Source: Chamaea fasciata
Lineage: Eukaryota > Chordata > Aves > Passeriformes > Sylviidae
Direction: 5' to 3'
Assembly (NCBI GenBank): GCA_029207755.1
Contig: JARCOQ010000064.1
Location: forward strand, 124,001-188,000
Length of the DNA: 64,000 bases
Shown here piece after piece: positions 25,451 through 37,545 of this stretch. Each line of letters opens with the position of its first letter. Positions within the stretch are counted from its first letter, which is position 1. Both the position numbers and the translations under genes were made by a program. The notes under the pieces are model-generated. The model made no database searches and was not told where the DNA came from. It saw only the letters and a program-made list of their open reading frames with translations.

Positions 25451-28400
25451 ATGATTGGGCAACTGGCTGCTGTAGTTTGCTCCGTTTATGGAGTTGGATA
25501 TTCCACCTATTTCCTGACTCACCTGGCACGTAAGTAGAAGTTTTCCCTGGGTGTCACCTAACTTGCCTTTTGTATGTCTTCCTGCTCTTTCTTGGGCATT
25601 GAGTTGATTTGGAAACAGAAAGACCTTTTGGATGCCACTTGGGTAAAGGTGCTGTCAACACGTTCAGCTCAAAACGGGCTGTCTGTAGCCAGGGCCGTGC
25701 GGGCAGCATTTGCAAGGGAACCTGCAGGGGTTGCGTTCCCTCCATGGGAGCGTCTGTGGCAGCAGAGTCTGTCATTTCCTCCATTTGCTGGGTCAAGCAG
25801 GACAACTCTGAAAATGTAGACTGGGAGGCCTTCTTGGAAGATCTTCTAAAAATGCTCTGGTTGTCTCCAGTTTTCTCAAAGCATCTGCTTCATTTTCCCT
25901 TGCCCACTGCAGGTCACCTGAGCCGGGTATTCAGAGGTGCTGATGCTGAGGTGAGTAAGAAAGGCACATTGGATGTTCCTGGTGTTTAAAATTGTGCAGC
26001 AAGCTGTGGGCTTGGCCTGTGGCAGTAGAGTGTAGAGGGCCAGCTGAGTAGGCTGCAAGAAAATCCATTTCCATGTCTACAGCAGGAAGAGCAAAGGCAT
26101 CACCGGCTATTTCCTAATTTTCCATTCCAGAGCTTTAAAAGAACTAAAAGTCCAGTTTTGCTGAGAGAACGTTGCTTCCTGATAGTAGCCAGGGGGGAAT
26201 ATCTAATTCAGAGCAATTTGCCAAGTCCAGTTGAATCAGCCCATTAGAATTTAGTCTGAGGGACTTAGAATATCCTTGCTCTCCAAGTTGATGATTTGTG
26301 CTTAGTAGAGCTGGTTCTAGAGCTGAAGAGAAAGAAGGTTCTAAATGAGCCTGTATCTCACGCTCCTGTCTGTCCACAGATCACTGAAGGAAGAACAGAC
26401 TCCCCTCCGGCTTCCTCTGCTCCTGGACAAGAAGCCAACGAGGAGCCAAATGACCACAAGGCTCCAGCTGTGGTCACACCACAGCCGCAACTTTCCCAGC
26501 CAGTAAGTGCCACTTCTGGAGGGTGCTGTCTTTAGTGCGAGGCAGAGCTGCAAGTTTCTGAGCAGCCAGCTCTTGCTGTTGGTGGCTGAGGATGCCGAGT
26601 GCTGCAGTCCTGCCAGACCTAGCCATTCCTCTCAGCCAGTGACACCTGCAAAATGGGCTTTGAGCTGCCATGTTTAGGCCCCAGCTTGCTGGGATTCTGA
26701 TAGAGGCCAGCCTGGAGCAGGAAGGTTCCCTGTGTGCAGAGGAGGGAGCATGTCAAAGGCACTGTGCTCAGCCTTGGTGGATACGTAGGGGACGCTGTGG
26801 TCTGGGGACACCTGTCCCCCTCCACAGACTCGCCAAGTACCCACAGGCACAAAAAGTATTGATGTGACAACACAAGCTTTTTGGGGCGGTTTGTCCCCAC
26901 GAGCTTCTTGGCTGTGCTTACCTGGGAGCATTTCAGAGACACACTGGGGACGTGGAGTTTCTGCTTCAAGTCAGGGATTTTGGTGCCTTGGTTGCCAGGT
27001 TGTTCTTTTGGTAAAATGGAAGCAGAGGTGGGCAGGGAAGCAGAAAGAAGTGGCTGAATTAATGTGAATTGTGGGCAGAAAGGTGAAAAAGCTGAGCCTG
27101 ACAGCAGCTCCCAGTCACTGGCTGACAGCACCTTCCTAAGGGCTTGCATTTAAAATGGGATCTGGGGCTAATCTCTGCCAGCCACTTTTCTGACACAAAC
27201 TCTTTTGTTGTCTCAGATCTCCACAGGCTCTTCTATTGAAGCTGCAGCAGCAGGAGCAGCAGTGTCACCTGAAGGGGCCTGGCCTGCCCCAGCTGAGCAG
27301 TGGAGCCTGGGCAGTTCCTTCATCTCCAGCACTGACAAAGCTGCCGCTCAGCAACAGGAGATGGAGTATGAGGAGGATGACTTCCTGGGGTTCATGAGTA
27401 CGTCTTGTATCTTTCTTCTCTGAGGGACAGTGTATTGTGAGCACGTGTCAGCAAAGCTGGACCCAATGATCCTCCTCACTTTGGTGCCCTTTGTGACTCT
27501 ACAGCACAAGTCATTGAAGCTGCTTCTTGCCCAGAGCAGCTGCCCGTCCTGTGCCCTCAGATAAGACCTGGTGGGGCTGAGAAGAGAGCCCAGCTGACTC
27601 TCTGCCTCCCATCACCTGTTGGCACAAAAGGGCACTGACGTGCACCTGGGTGTGTCTGCTCTCCAAGCCAATCCTGCTGTGTCCTCAGTGGGGGCAGCAG
27701 CTTGGAAGGGGCTGGGTGTGGCCGTGCCTTCTTGCCATTGCTTGTCAGTGCTGGTGCCTGGGCTTTGGCAGCTTTGTGGCGGTGGCTGCCCTGGCCCTGA
27801 GGGCTGGTGTGAGCGCCGAGGCTGGAGCCTTCCTTAGCTGGGAGAGTGCCGCTGCCGGCCGGCCGCTGCAGCGCGGAGCTGCCCCGAGGCAGCAGCCCCT
27901 GCTCTGGGCCGGCTCCTGCACGGCCTGGGCTGGGCTCACAGAGGGTCAGCATCTCCTCTGGGCAGCTGTCCGTGTCCCGCCGGCACCTGAGGAGCACTGC
28001 TGTCCTTGCTGCCCTTGCCCGCTGCGGGAAGGTGGGCACGTGTGCGGGGCTGAGAGGGCGAGTGCAATGGCAGGGACTGATCCCTGCTGTCAGGGGCAGG
28101 AGAAGCAGTGTGGTTCTTCACGTGGGCCACGGGCAAGGGCGTCTTCCAGCTCAGCCTGCTCATCAAGGGTGAGGGTCCTGCTGCTGAAGGCCCCTTGGGA
28201 TTGGTTAGAGCATGAGCTGCTTGGGTTTACAAAGGCAAAGGCATTCCTTTGGGAAACTGCTGCAAGGTGGGGAAGATGCCCTCCTCTCCTGGGAATGCAT
28301 CTCCCTGTGCTTTGTTTTCTGCCAAGAGATCTCTTCAAAGGACTGTAGAAAATCATTCTCTGTGCTGACCTGCTTGTACTGCAGAGCTGCCTGTCTTGTT

Positions 28401-31400
28401 GCAATTGATGTTGTTGTTGTTGTTGTTACCCAGCTGGCCACAAAGGACTCAGAAGGCCAGACTGTAGAGCCCCAGCAGGGCTGCCTTTTGTATCTCTTGG
28501 ATAGTGGGATGTCTGCTTTCAAGTGAGCATTTTGCATTTTGTTTCCCTCAGGGCAAATGGTGAGCACAGAAAATCCCCGGAGGAAATACACCGAAAAGGA
28601 AATTGTTGGCAGAGGGTGAGTCCAACCACAGTTGCTTCTACACAGTCATGGGGCAGCTGATTTGCTGCTGGAATATCTGTCAAGTGTGAAGTCAGGCAAG
28701 CTGCAAACATATTCAGACACGCGGGTTAGTCTGCCCCATCTCTCAGTACCGGCCAGAATTTGGAAGTGTGGTCAGAAGGCATTATCAAAGACACTTCTAT
28801 TTCATTGCCAGAAACAGCAACCTACCCCCTATCATAGCAGTCAGATAACACTTCTCAGGAGCATTTCTTCCCAAGAGTTTGCTGAAGGAAATAGTCTGTG
28901 GTGAGGATAAAAACCGCCCAGTTTAGAAACTGAAATCCACGATGAAAGAATCACCTGGCCTTTGGAGCTGAGGCACTAAACCCCAATGCTTCAGAAACAG
29001 GCCCAGTGCCCATGCACTGGAGAGGAACATGCATCATCTGCCTTCTGGCAGTGCCCTCCTGCATGCTGCAGGTTGGAGGCATTTCCAGCAGACATCTCCT
29101 GTCTGGGCTGGCTTTCACTCCAAGGTCTAAATGGCTTCTCCTTTCTTTGCTGCTGTTTTGTTTCTAGGGCTTTTGGAGAGGTTTGCAGAGCGATCGACAC
29201 TGCCACGGGCGGAGAGGTAAATGTCAAGAGCCCCTGCAGATTCTGCTGCTCTCCAGGGCTTTCCTGTCTCGTGTCAGCTGCGGCTGCAGCTGTGGCTAGA
29301 GCTGTGCTGCAAAGGCACAAGAAGCACAGACTGGTGCCAGCCTGCCAACTGCATTTGGGGCAGCCTTTGTCCTGCTCAGCTGCCAGAAGGAAGGCAAGGA
29401 GGACAGCGGTTCCTTTCAGAGAAGGATGCTCTCCCTGGCTCTCAGATGCTCCAACAAAGGAGCATCTCACTGCTCTCTGGGGCTACGGCTTCAGAGTCCT
29501 GAATTCTCATTTCTGGCTGCCAGCAAATACATCTGAATGTTCCTGGCAGTTCCTTAGCCACCTGCAGTGCTGCACTTGGGAACTGCACGTAGGGAGAGAT
29601 CTGCAAGGTGTCCCTAAAAGCCCCAAGCCCTGCCTATAGCCCGAGATGTATCCACAGAGTACCAAGTCACGCATTACTTCTTCTCAAGTACAGACAGACA
29701 GAGAGTGTGCTCAGAGCTTTGGGGGGGTGAGAGTTGACACACCATTGCTAACAAGTGGACAAGGCAAAATGTGGTCAGTGGCCACGTGTCCTGGATCTGG
29801 CCCCCAAAGGAGCAGAGAAATGGGCTGTAGGAATGTCACTTCCTAATTACTCCTTTGTCTAATTACAAGGCACTTTGGCACGGCTTGGCGGTGTCATTGC
29901 AAAATCTCTCTCCCCATGTGTGTTTTGGTCTCATTCCTCCAACTTCTAAAGTTACTGATTTTCAATGTCATTCTAGGTGGCTATCAAGAAAATCTATCTT
30001 CGGGGACCGAGCGAGATGGAGGATATTGTTACTGAAATCACGGTCATGAAGAGGAATATGAGTCCCCATCTTGTCCATTATTTAGACGGGTGAGTGGTCG
30101 TGGTCTCATCCCATGAAGGTTTGTTTACATAGTAAAAGTATGCAAGGTTAAAACCCCACTTTGGACACTAGCAGAAAAGAAAGCTGTTAATTATTGCTTC
30201 ATTATTATTTCTCTACTCATCTCCAATGGATGGGAAGAGAATGCAGTTTATCTCCGTGAGTCATCCCTGGCTTTCCAACACATAGTTGAAAAATTGTTCA
30301 AAAACCTGCATCAACTCTACCATAAGAAGTCAGTACCCTGTAAGTTGGCTGCCTCCATGTTGTCTCAGGATGGATTTTTTAAGGTTTCTTCAATGCTGGT
30401 GAAGCATGCTAGGGAGGATTTCCCTTGGATTGTTGCCCCTCTTTTCCAGGGCTGGCCATGCCAGGAACACTAGGTGCTTCTTTCCAGAAATACCACGCGG
30501 GACAGGTTTTTCATCTTGGCTGTTACTAAACTGCACTTTTTGATTGCTGGCCATCAGAGACATCTCCTTTTGACAGATGTGCTGTTCTCCTTGAGACTGC
30601 ACAGACTGCAAACAACCCACAGCCCGGAGGGAATGTCTTTAATTCTTTTAATTCTGTCCTTGTCACAAAGCAACCCAGAAACAAGAATCAAGCAAAGGAG
30701 CCAACGAATGCATGTTCATCTGCATGGCCTTGTTCCCTTCTTTCAGCTACCTTGTGCATGAAGAACTGTGGCTGGTGATGGAGTACATGGATGGAGGCAG
30801 TCTTTACGACACAATCCAAAAGACTCGCCTGACAGAAGACGAGATTGCCATCATCAGTCGGGAGGTCAGTCGGGGATCCCAGCTGTGCTTCCCAGAGCTT
30901 GGGCAGGATTGTCTGGGAAAGGGGCTCAGAGCAGGAGCGATTCCGTGAGCCAGGCTTTGTTTCTATGTGGTTGATATGCTCTGGGCAAGCAAGAGCCTCT
31001 CAAATGAACTGCCTGCCAGTGCCCCTGCACTCACTGGACTCTGTTCTTGTCCTCTTGTCTCCTGCTGTTGCATTCTCACTCTGGCTCTTGTATTTGCTCT
31101 TCTCCATCTTGCCTCTCTAAACTTTGGTCTGTTGGCACTGCATTCCTTGCCTGTAAAAGCAAAGGTGGTGATGGTGGGAGCATTTGAAAGGAACAGCAAA
31201 GAAGAAAGAGAGACTCATTTCTCTGAGTCCTCAGCTGGAAAGGTTAGCAGTGCAGCCAGAGTGCTGTGTGCTTCTGAGCACATCCACTGCAGCAGCAGTC
31301 ATCCTGGCTGGTTTGCAGGGCAGAGTCTACACCAGCAGTTGCTGTTGCTCTTTGGCAAGCTGACATGCCTTTCTTTAGAAAGGTGCTGCTCTGCCTGTGT

Positions 31401-34317
31401 TGGAGCAGCGAGCTCTTCCCCTCAGTGGCACTGTGTTCTGCCATTACTCCTCATTCCCCTGGAGAGCGAATCTTGGAGAGCTGTTTCCTTTCTTGTGTGA
31501 TGAAATCACATCACTGATATTTGCCCTCCTGTTTCTGGTTTCTCTCTCAGTGCCTGCAAGGACTGCATTTTCTCCACGCCAACCATGTGATGCACAGAGA
31601 TTTGAAAAGCCTCAACATCCTTCTCAAAACGGATGGCTCTGTCAAGCTGGGTCAGTATATTCTTGGGCAGGTGCAGCGTTCCAGGGATATGTGGGCTGTG
31701 GGGCTGCTTTTGAGTGAGTGCCAGCCCCCCCAAAATGGCGCTGGTGGCAGTGCAGGGAGCCTGTTGTGAGCTGACCACGCGGTGGCAACGTGCACAGACC
31801 TATGGCAAGGCTCGAGCAGTCCACAGTGGCATTGCTCTGTGCGTGTCCCTTCCAGAGGGAGGGAGCTACATGTCTAAAGTTTGAAAAGCCCCTGCTGGAG
31901 GCAGTGTAAAAAATGTGGGGATTTCTGAAGCAGCCAGCACCATATTTCCTTGGCTAAAGTCCTGAGGAAACAGAGCAGGGACAGTTGTCCAGGAGATTCA
32001 AGAGCACATTCTCAAACTTCTACCGGGAAATTCTTTTGCGTGCTTTCCTAATTGCACAGGATTCAAATAAAAACGGTCTTTTGCTCTCTCCCCAGCTGAT
32101 TTTGGCCTCTCTGCTCAACTCACCCCTGAGCAGAGTAGACGGAGATCGGTGGTCGGGACTCTTCAGTGGATGGCACCTGAAGTGAACGGTGAACCCTATG
32201 GGCCCAAAGTGGACATATGGTCTTTGGGAATCGTGGTCATTGAAATGGTGGAAGGAGAAGCTCCTGACTGGGAGGAAAATTCTGCCATGGTAAGGTGTAA
32301 ATACTCTCTGATCCCGCTGTCTTTCTCCCCCATCCCACTTTGTGTGTGCCACTGGACAAAATGCCATTGCCATCCGCTGGAACTACTTCCACCACAGTCC
32401 CTTTCTGAAAATGTCCCGGCAGCACATCAGCATCTGCTGGGGTTTTGGTTGCATCTGTGGGGGAACTCAAGCCTTAGCCCAGGCAAACAATCTCCCTTCT
32501 CAGGCAACACTGGGCTTTGGCTTAGAAGTCGTTCCAGCTCTTTTGGCTTTGTAGACAGCCCTGATAGCAGCAAACAAGCATCTTAGAAGTGGTGTTATCT
32601 TTCCTGAAATGAAGGAAAGTAACCCAAACCCGAGGATGTTTATAAAACAGTGGTTTGGAGAGAAGAAGTGCACCCCCATTCTTCTCACAAGGAAATTTGC
32701 CTGAAACCTTAACAAGAGGGTGTGAAGGCCACAGAGTCTCTTGTGCTTCTTGTGCGGTGCTGCTGAAACACTCAGTGACCGTCTTTCTTTCCTAAGCCAA
32801 GCCGTCACCTCCATGTCACTAAGATGAAGCCTGGCCATGTGGAGAGCCGGCCAAACCCACCCCTTTGTTTCCAGGCACTTTCTAGGATGGCCATGCCATT
32901 AATGCATTGACTTGAGTGTCCAAATGAGCAGAGGGCTACCACATGGATGGCGTTTCTCCCTCTTCTGCTTTGACCACCGAAATTTTCCTTTTGCTGCCTA
33001 AGGGAAGCTGAAATTTGCAGTCTGATGAGAGACGGAGGTGCAGGTGTTTCCTGTGTCCCCAAAGAGGCATTTTCGTCCCAAGACATTTGTGCATGCATCT
33101 TCATGTGTCTGTGTGGAAGATGAGATTCCAAATGTTTGTTTCCTTACCTGAGGAATAACTGAGGGATTTCCTTTCTTTGCTTGCAATTCCCATTGTTTTC
33201 AAGAACCAAGGAAAAAGCTTGATGACTTTGGTTTGATGGCAGCTGTGCTTAAGGGACCAACAAGAGCTGCAGAGATGCTTTTCATGTAATTATCTTTGGA
33301 AATAGTAGAGTGAGTTAGTAGAGCAAAGTCCCTCTTCCAAATAGCCTGTCAAGCTGCTCAGGTGAACCCTCAGAGAAGGAAACCTGCTTTTGCTGCTATT
33401 GTTTCCACTAAAAAGGCCAGTCAATGAAATCAGCTGCCAAGGCAAGAGCTGCTGGATGCTGGGAAAGCTGTGGCTGCATCGGGCTTTGGGTGTTTTGTTG
33501 GTCAGGAAAGTCATCTCTGCCTCTGTGCCACGGCAGAAAGTGCCACTGCAGAGTGCACCTGAAAGAATGGGATCTGGGAGAGCAGTTCCAGACGTGAAAG
33601 AAGCGGGTGAGAAACTCGTGTTTCCTTTCTCTTCAGGCTCAACTCCTGAAAGCCACCAAAGGGATCCCAAAGCTGCAGCAGCCCAAGCTCCGCTCCCCTT
33701 TGCTGTGTGACTTCCTGAGCTGCTGCCTGCAGAGAGACGAGGCACGGCGCTGGTCTGCCAAGGAGCTGCTGCAGGTAAAATGCCAAGGGGCTGCAGGGGA
33801 AACAGTGTCCCAGGGACGGGCTCCTCCTGCACTGAAGTGCAAGGCATCAGGGGAGCCTCCTCCTCCTCACCTCCACTCTTGGTGCTGTTCAAATGAGAAC
33901 AGTCAGGAATCCTAGACTGGGCTGGGCTGGCAAGGGCCTGTAAGGGTCATCTGCTCCAAGTGCCCTGCAATATGACCAGGGACCTCTTTCAAGAGATCAG
34001 GATGCTCAGACCGGAGATATTTCCAGGCCTGGGGCACATAGCAGCTCTTGCAGCAAGCTGTGCCAATGTGGCCCCACTGTTGCTCCTTAGATGTACTCTG
34101 ATTCAATCTCCTTTTCCTTTGAAAAATATTGCCCTGCCTTTGAGGCTCTTAGCTTGCAAAGTAATGGTTCATTCTTGTTTTTTTTTTTTTCTTTGTGCAG
34201 CATCCATTTGTAACATCAGCCAAGCCTGTGTCCAGCCTGGTGCCACTGATCACTTCAGTGAAAGAGTGGAAGGAGGAGACAGGAATCAGACAACTGTTTT
34301 CTCCAACACCAGTATAG
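25451..34317 (+). CDS. PAK3L: PAK3-like serine/threonine kinase (12 exons, 437 aa)
   Basis: Exons, all GT-AG and phase-consistent: 25451-25529, 25913-25950, 26380-26502, 27217-27397, 28552-28615, 29168-29216, 29977-30089, 30747-30864, 31551-31650, 32096-32289, 33637-33774, 34201-34317. The C-terminal half is a p21-activated-kinase catalytic domain. It has glycine loop GRGAFGEV (160-167), VAIK lysine 182, probable helix-C Glu198, HRDLKSLN (270-277), DFG (290-292), MAPEV (314-318) and [12 protein letters not shown]. All catalytic residues are present. The CRIB/p21-binding and autoinhibitory regions of PAK1-3 are absent. Instead residues 1-26 are hydrophobic ([20 protein letters not shown]...), followed by an acidic, Pro/Ala-rich linker ending EEDDFLGFM. 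The start was chosen because the ATG has A at -3 and this exon ends in exactly the phase the next requires. The activation-loop Thr of PAKs is Ser306, and GTPYW is GTLQW. Activity is likely but unproven. The first two exons are less certain than the rest. Confidence 0.88.
33915..34090 (-). mobile_element. CR1 fragment in the last PAK3L intron (antisense)
   Basis: The plus strand resembles the reverse complement of a CR1 3' region. It has the order AAGGGTCATCTGCTCCAAGT, CCTGCAATATGACCAGGGAC, CTTTCAAGAGATCAGGATGC, then GATATTTCCAGGCCTGGGGC. The call rests on remembered CR1 word order. It lies wholly within the intron 33775-34200. Confidence 0.5.
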
Positions 34318-34392
34318 AGAAGGATTGTAGAATAGGACTGCAGAGTAGGATTGCAGCTAGGACAGTGGAGTAGGATAGTAGCATAGGATTGG
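34318..34392 (+). repeat. Short tandem repeat in the PAK3L 3' UTR
   Basis: Variants of TAGGATTGCAG and TAGGACTGCAG recur about every 10-18 bases immediately after the stop codon and just before the poly(A) signal. Confidence 0.7.
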
Positions 34393-34393
34393 A

Positions 34394-34399
34394 AATAAA
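34394..34399 (+). terminator. Poly(A) signal of PAK3L
   Basis: A canonical AATAAA lies 77 bases after the stop codon and is followed by T/G-containing sequence. It marks a very short 3' UTR. Confidence 0.7.
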
Positions 34400-34419
34400 G
34401 TTTGTGAAACCTCAACTCC

Positions 34420-36645
34420 TTTCAAAGATTCCCCTCCTTCTGAGCCTCTGACAAAGCTCAACATTTTCTTCTGAAGTGTCAGTTTTTTCTTAGAGGTGGA
34501 GAGTGACATTGATGGCTTCTTTGGTACAGTTGGAAAGTGGGGAAGGCTCTCCCGAGGGGAAGCGTGGCCGTGCTGGGCGCAGCACAGACCGGTGGCATCG
34601 GCCGTCCGGAGCGTGCACAGGAGCAGAGAAAGGCAAACCACAGGCGAGGGCTGCAGGCCTGGCTGAGGATTGCCACCCTTGTGCCGGCTGCCCTCTAACT
34701 CCTGGCCAAGGTGAGCAGTGTGTGCAGCGCTCGGGGCACAGGGGAGGGAGCCGGGCTGCTCCGCAGGCTCCGGCACAGGGCAGCCTCCTTCAGGCACGGC
34801 GCTTCTGCCGGGGGAAGCGAGGCCAGCGGCAGGCAGGGACAGCTTGTCAGCTCACATCTGCAGGAGCCGGGGCCTCACACGGCTCTGGGAGGAAGCGCCT
34901 GCAGTGCTGGAGTTGTGCACTGAGCCAGAGCAAAAGAGTGAAATGCAGAGTGTTCTGCAGAAATATTCCGGGGCGCCAGGCCAGCCTGCTTTGAGCTCTC
35001 TGGCACACAGCAAACACTGTGCAATGCAGCCCTGAGCTGCTGGGAGATAGAGAGGTGTTAGAGAGGAGCCAACTGTCAGATGAAATTTAATGGGGTGACA
35101 ACGTCATCAAAGCCAAAGAGAACTGTTTTTTAGGATGGATTCACCTGAGCTGGGTGTGTATCTCCCTCTCCCAAGAGCCAAACACACACACAACACACAC
35201 ACAGAAAATGCTGCTTTTTATTGCCTTTCCCAGCCCAGGGCGAACCGTGTCCCCTTTCCCTTTGGCCGGGAAATAGGAAACTTGTATTCTGTCCCCACCG
35301 CCTCCTTTTCTGTCCCCTCCCCTCTTCTCCTACTTCCCTTTTGGTTTGGTCTTCACGCTGGCCCCTCTCCCAGCTCACAGCAACACCCAACAAATCAACT
35401 AGAACAAACCCAAACCCTAAATAACAACCCCAAGAACCAACAGCTTTCGTTCTTTCTTCTCATAACCCTGCAGCTGCAGCAAAATATTACCTCCTATCTC
35501 ACAGAGGGAATCGGGCAGGAGCCTGTGGCTCGTGCTTGAGCAGTGAACTGATTTGGAAGGGAGCAGAAGGGTTTCAGCAGGCAGTTTGTGTTTTTCTTCT
35601 GAATTGCTGAAGGAAAGACACAATGTTGCTTCAGTCAGCAAAAACATTTTCAAGGTGAATTAAAGAAATGCTTGTGAGCAATGCCCAGAGAAGGCAGGTT
35701 TTGAGAAAATATTGAACTGTAACAAATTGTGAATTCCCTTTGCATTAACAGACTGTTGAGCCCTCTATTCCTCCAGAGCAGTGATTGATGTGTGCAAGTG
35801 ACTACCTTAGCCTTGAGAATAGTCTTCCCAAGAATGTAGCTGGAATGCATTCAAGGGGAAAAGAGTGGTTGTAGGAGGCTCTTGAGCATCAGAGGAGAAT
35901 TGCAGCAATGGGATGTTCCCCAAATGACCACCCAAGACTCTCAAGAGAGCCCTACTCTCCTGTCAGTAACTTCTGAGAAGTGATTTAAATATGTCAACTA
36001 ATTTGAGGGAATGTTTAGCCTGTGAGTTTCAGCAAAGTAATGAGTAGGTCTTGTTTCCATGGTTACAAATGAGTAGGTGGGATTTCTGGCTGAGCACGTG
36101 TTAGGAAAGTGATTCCCCACGCACCCAGTACTGAAATAAAGTCATCTATTGACAGGTGAAAATGAAACCTTTTCCAGCTGTTCCCCTCGGGTTTACCTTT
36201 CTGGGGGCCAAAGCTCTGTGCTGCAGGTGGCCCGGGTGTGTGCAGAGCAATGCAGCCTCCACAAAGCCCTTGGTTTCCCCACAAGTCGTCATGATTTGTT
36301 GCCAGGTGTGCCCAGCTGTGGCAGGAGAAAGAGCCCGCAGTGCAGTGGGCGCCGTGCCCTGCCCGGCCAGGGCTCTCTGGCACAGAGGAGCAGCAGCAGC
36401 ACCTTTCAACCCACTCCTGCCTTGGCCTCACCTGGGACACAGAAGCCTCTGGAAATCAGCACCACCTGGCCCCTTCCCAGCTTGGAGCAGCTCCTGCTGG
36501 TGGGCACATCCTGCACTTCTACTGCTTCCAAACAGGAATCAAGGCACAGGGGGAGACGGACATACAGAGAAGCCCTGGGCTAGTGCAATAAATGGGCAAA
36601 TGCATGGGGGAATGTGTTAGGAATCATTTCAGCTGTCATGCCAAT
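34420..36645. other. Intergenic region with no recognised gene
   Basis: This stretch has GC-rich patches (34540-34900 and 36200-36560) and a short CA-rich tract near 35186-35206. Many short overlapping open frames occur on both strands without recognisable domains. A minus-strand AATAAA (TTTATT near 35217) is the only processing-type signal noted. Confidence 0.4.
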
Positions 36646-36649
36646 CCTG

Positions 36650-37545
36650 CCTTCTCTCCTTTTCTCCCTTCACATTTCCTGTTCTTTTCCCTCTCACATT
36701 TCCACCCCTTCCCCCTCTCGAGTCTCACAGTTTTCCTCTCATGTTTGCCTCCCAAGTTTTACTCATTTTCCCCACCCTTTTCAGCTCCCTTTCCTCACGC
36801 TTTGCCTCTCACATTTCCCCAACTTCCCGCTTTTTCCTGCTTTTTTGTTCTCTCACGATTCTCACAATTTTCCCCTCACTTACCCTGCCCTTTTCTCCCC
36901 TCATGCTTTTCTCCTTTCCTCAGTCATTTTTCTCCAAGTTGTCTCCTCATGTTTCTCACTTTTGCCCTCATGTTTCCCAGGCTTTCCCTCTTACATTTCT
37001 CCCACTTTTCCCCTCACGTTTATCATTCTTTCCCCCTCATGTTGCTTCTACTTTTCCTCTAGCATTTTCTGCCCTTTTTTCACTCCTGTTTTCTGCCACT
37101 TTTCCCATCCAACTTCCCACCCTTTTTTTCCCCCTAATGTTTTCTGCCTTTTTCTGCCCTCTGGTTTCTCCCTCTTTTCCCCTCAGGATTCTCACAATGT
37201 TCCCCTCACATTTGCTGCCTGTTTCTCTCTCTCTGCCAGTAATTTTCTCACTCTCTTCCCCTCACATTTCCCTCCATTTTTTCCTCTATGTTTTTCAGCC
37301 TTCCCTGATCATGTTTCTTAGAATTTTCCCATCATATGTCCTGCCTTTTCCTCCTCTCACCTTCCTCTCCTACTTTCACTCACATCTTCACCATTTTCCC
37401 CTCCGTTTTCTCACCCTTTCCCACTCAGGTTTCCTACGCTTTTCTTCCCTCACACTTCCCTCCTTTTTCCACTCCCATTTCTCACACTTGTCACCTCATG
37501 TTTTCTGCCTTTTTCCCCCTCACATTTCTTAACCCACTGCTTCCT
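36650..37545. repeat. Pyrimidine-rich degenerate minisatellite
   Basis: About 900 bases consist of variants of TTTTCCCCTCACATTTCTC with almost no purine runs. All three plus-strand frames stay open for long distances and encode Phe/Ser/Pro/Leu-rich peptides of up to 263 codons. This is expected from a CT-rich repeat and is not a gene. Confidence 0.9.
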
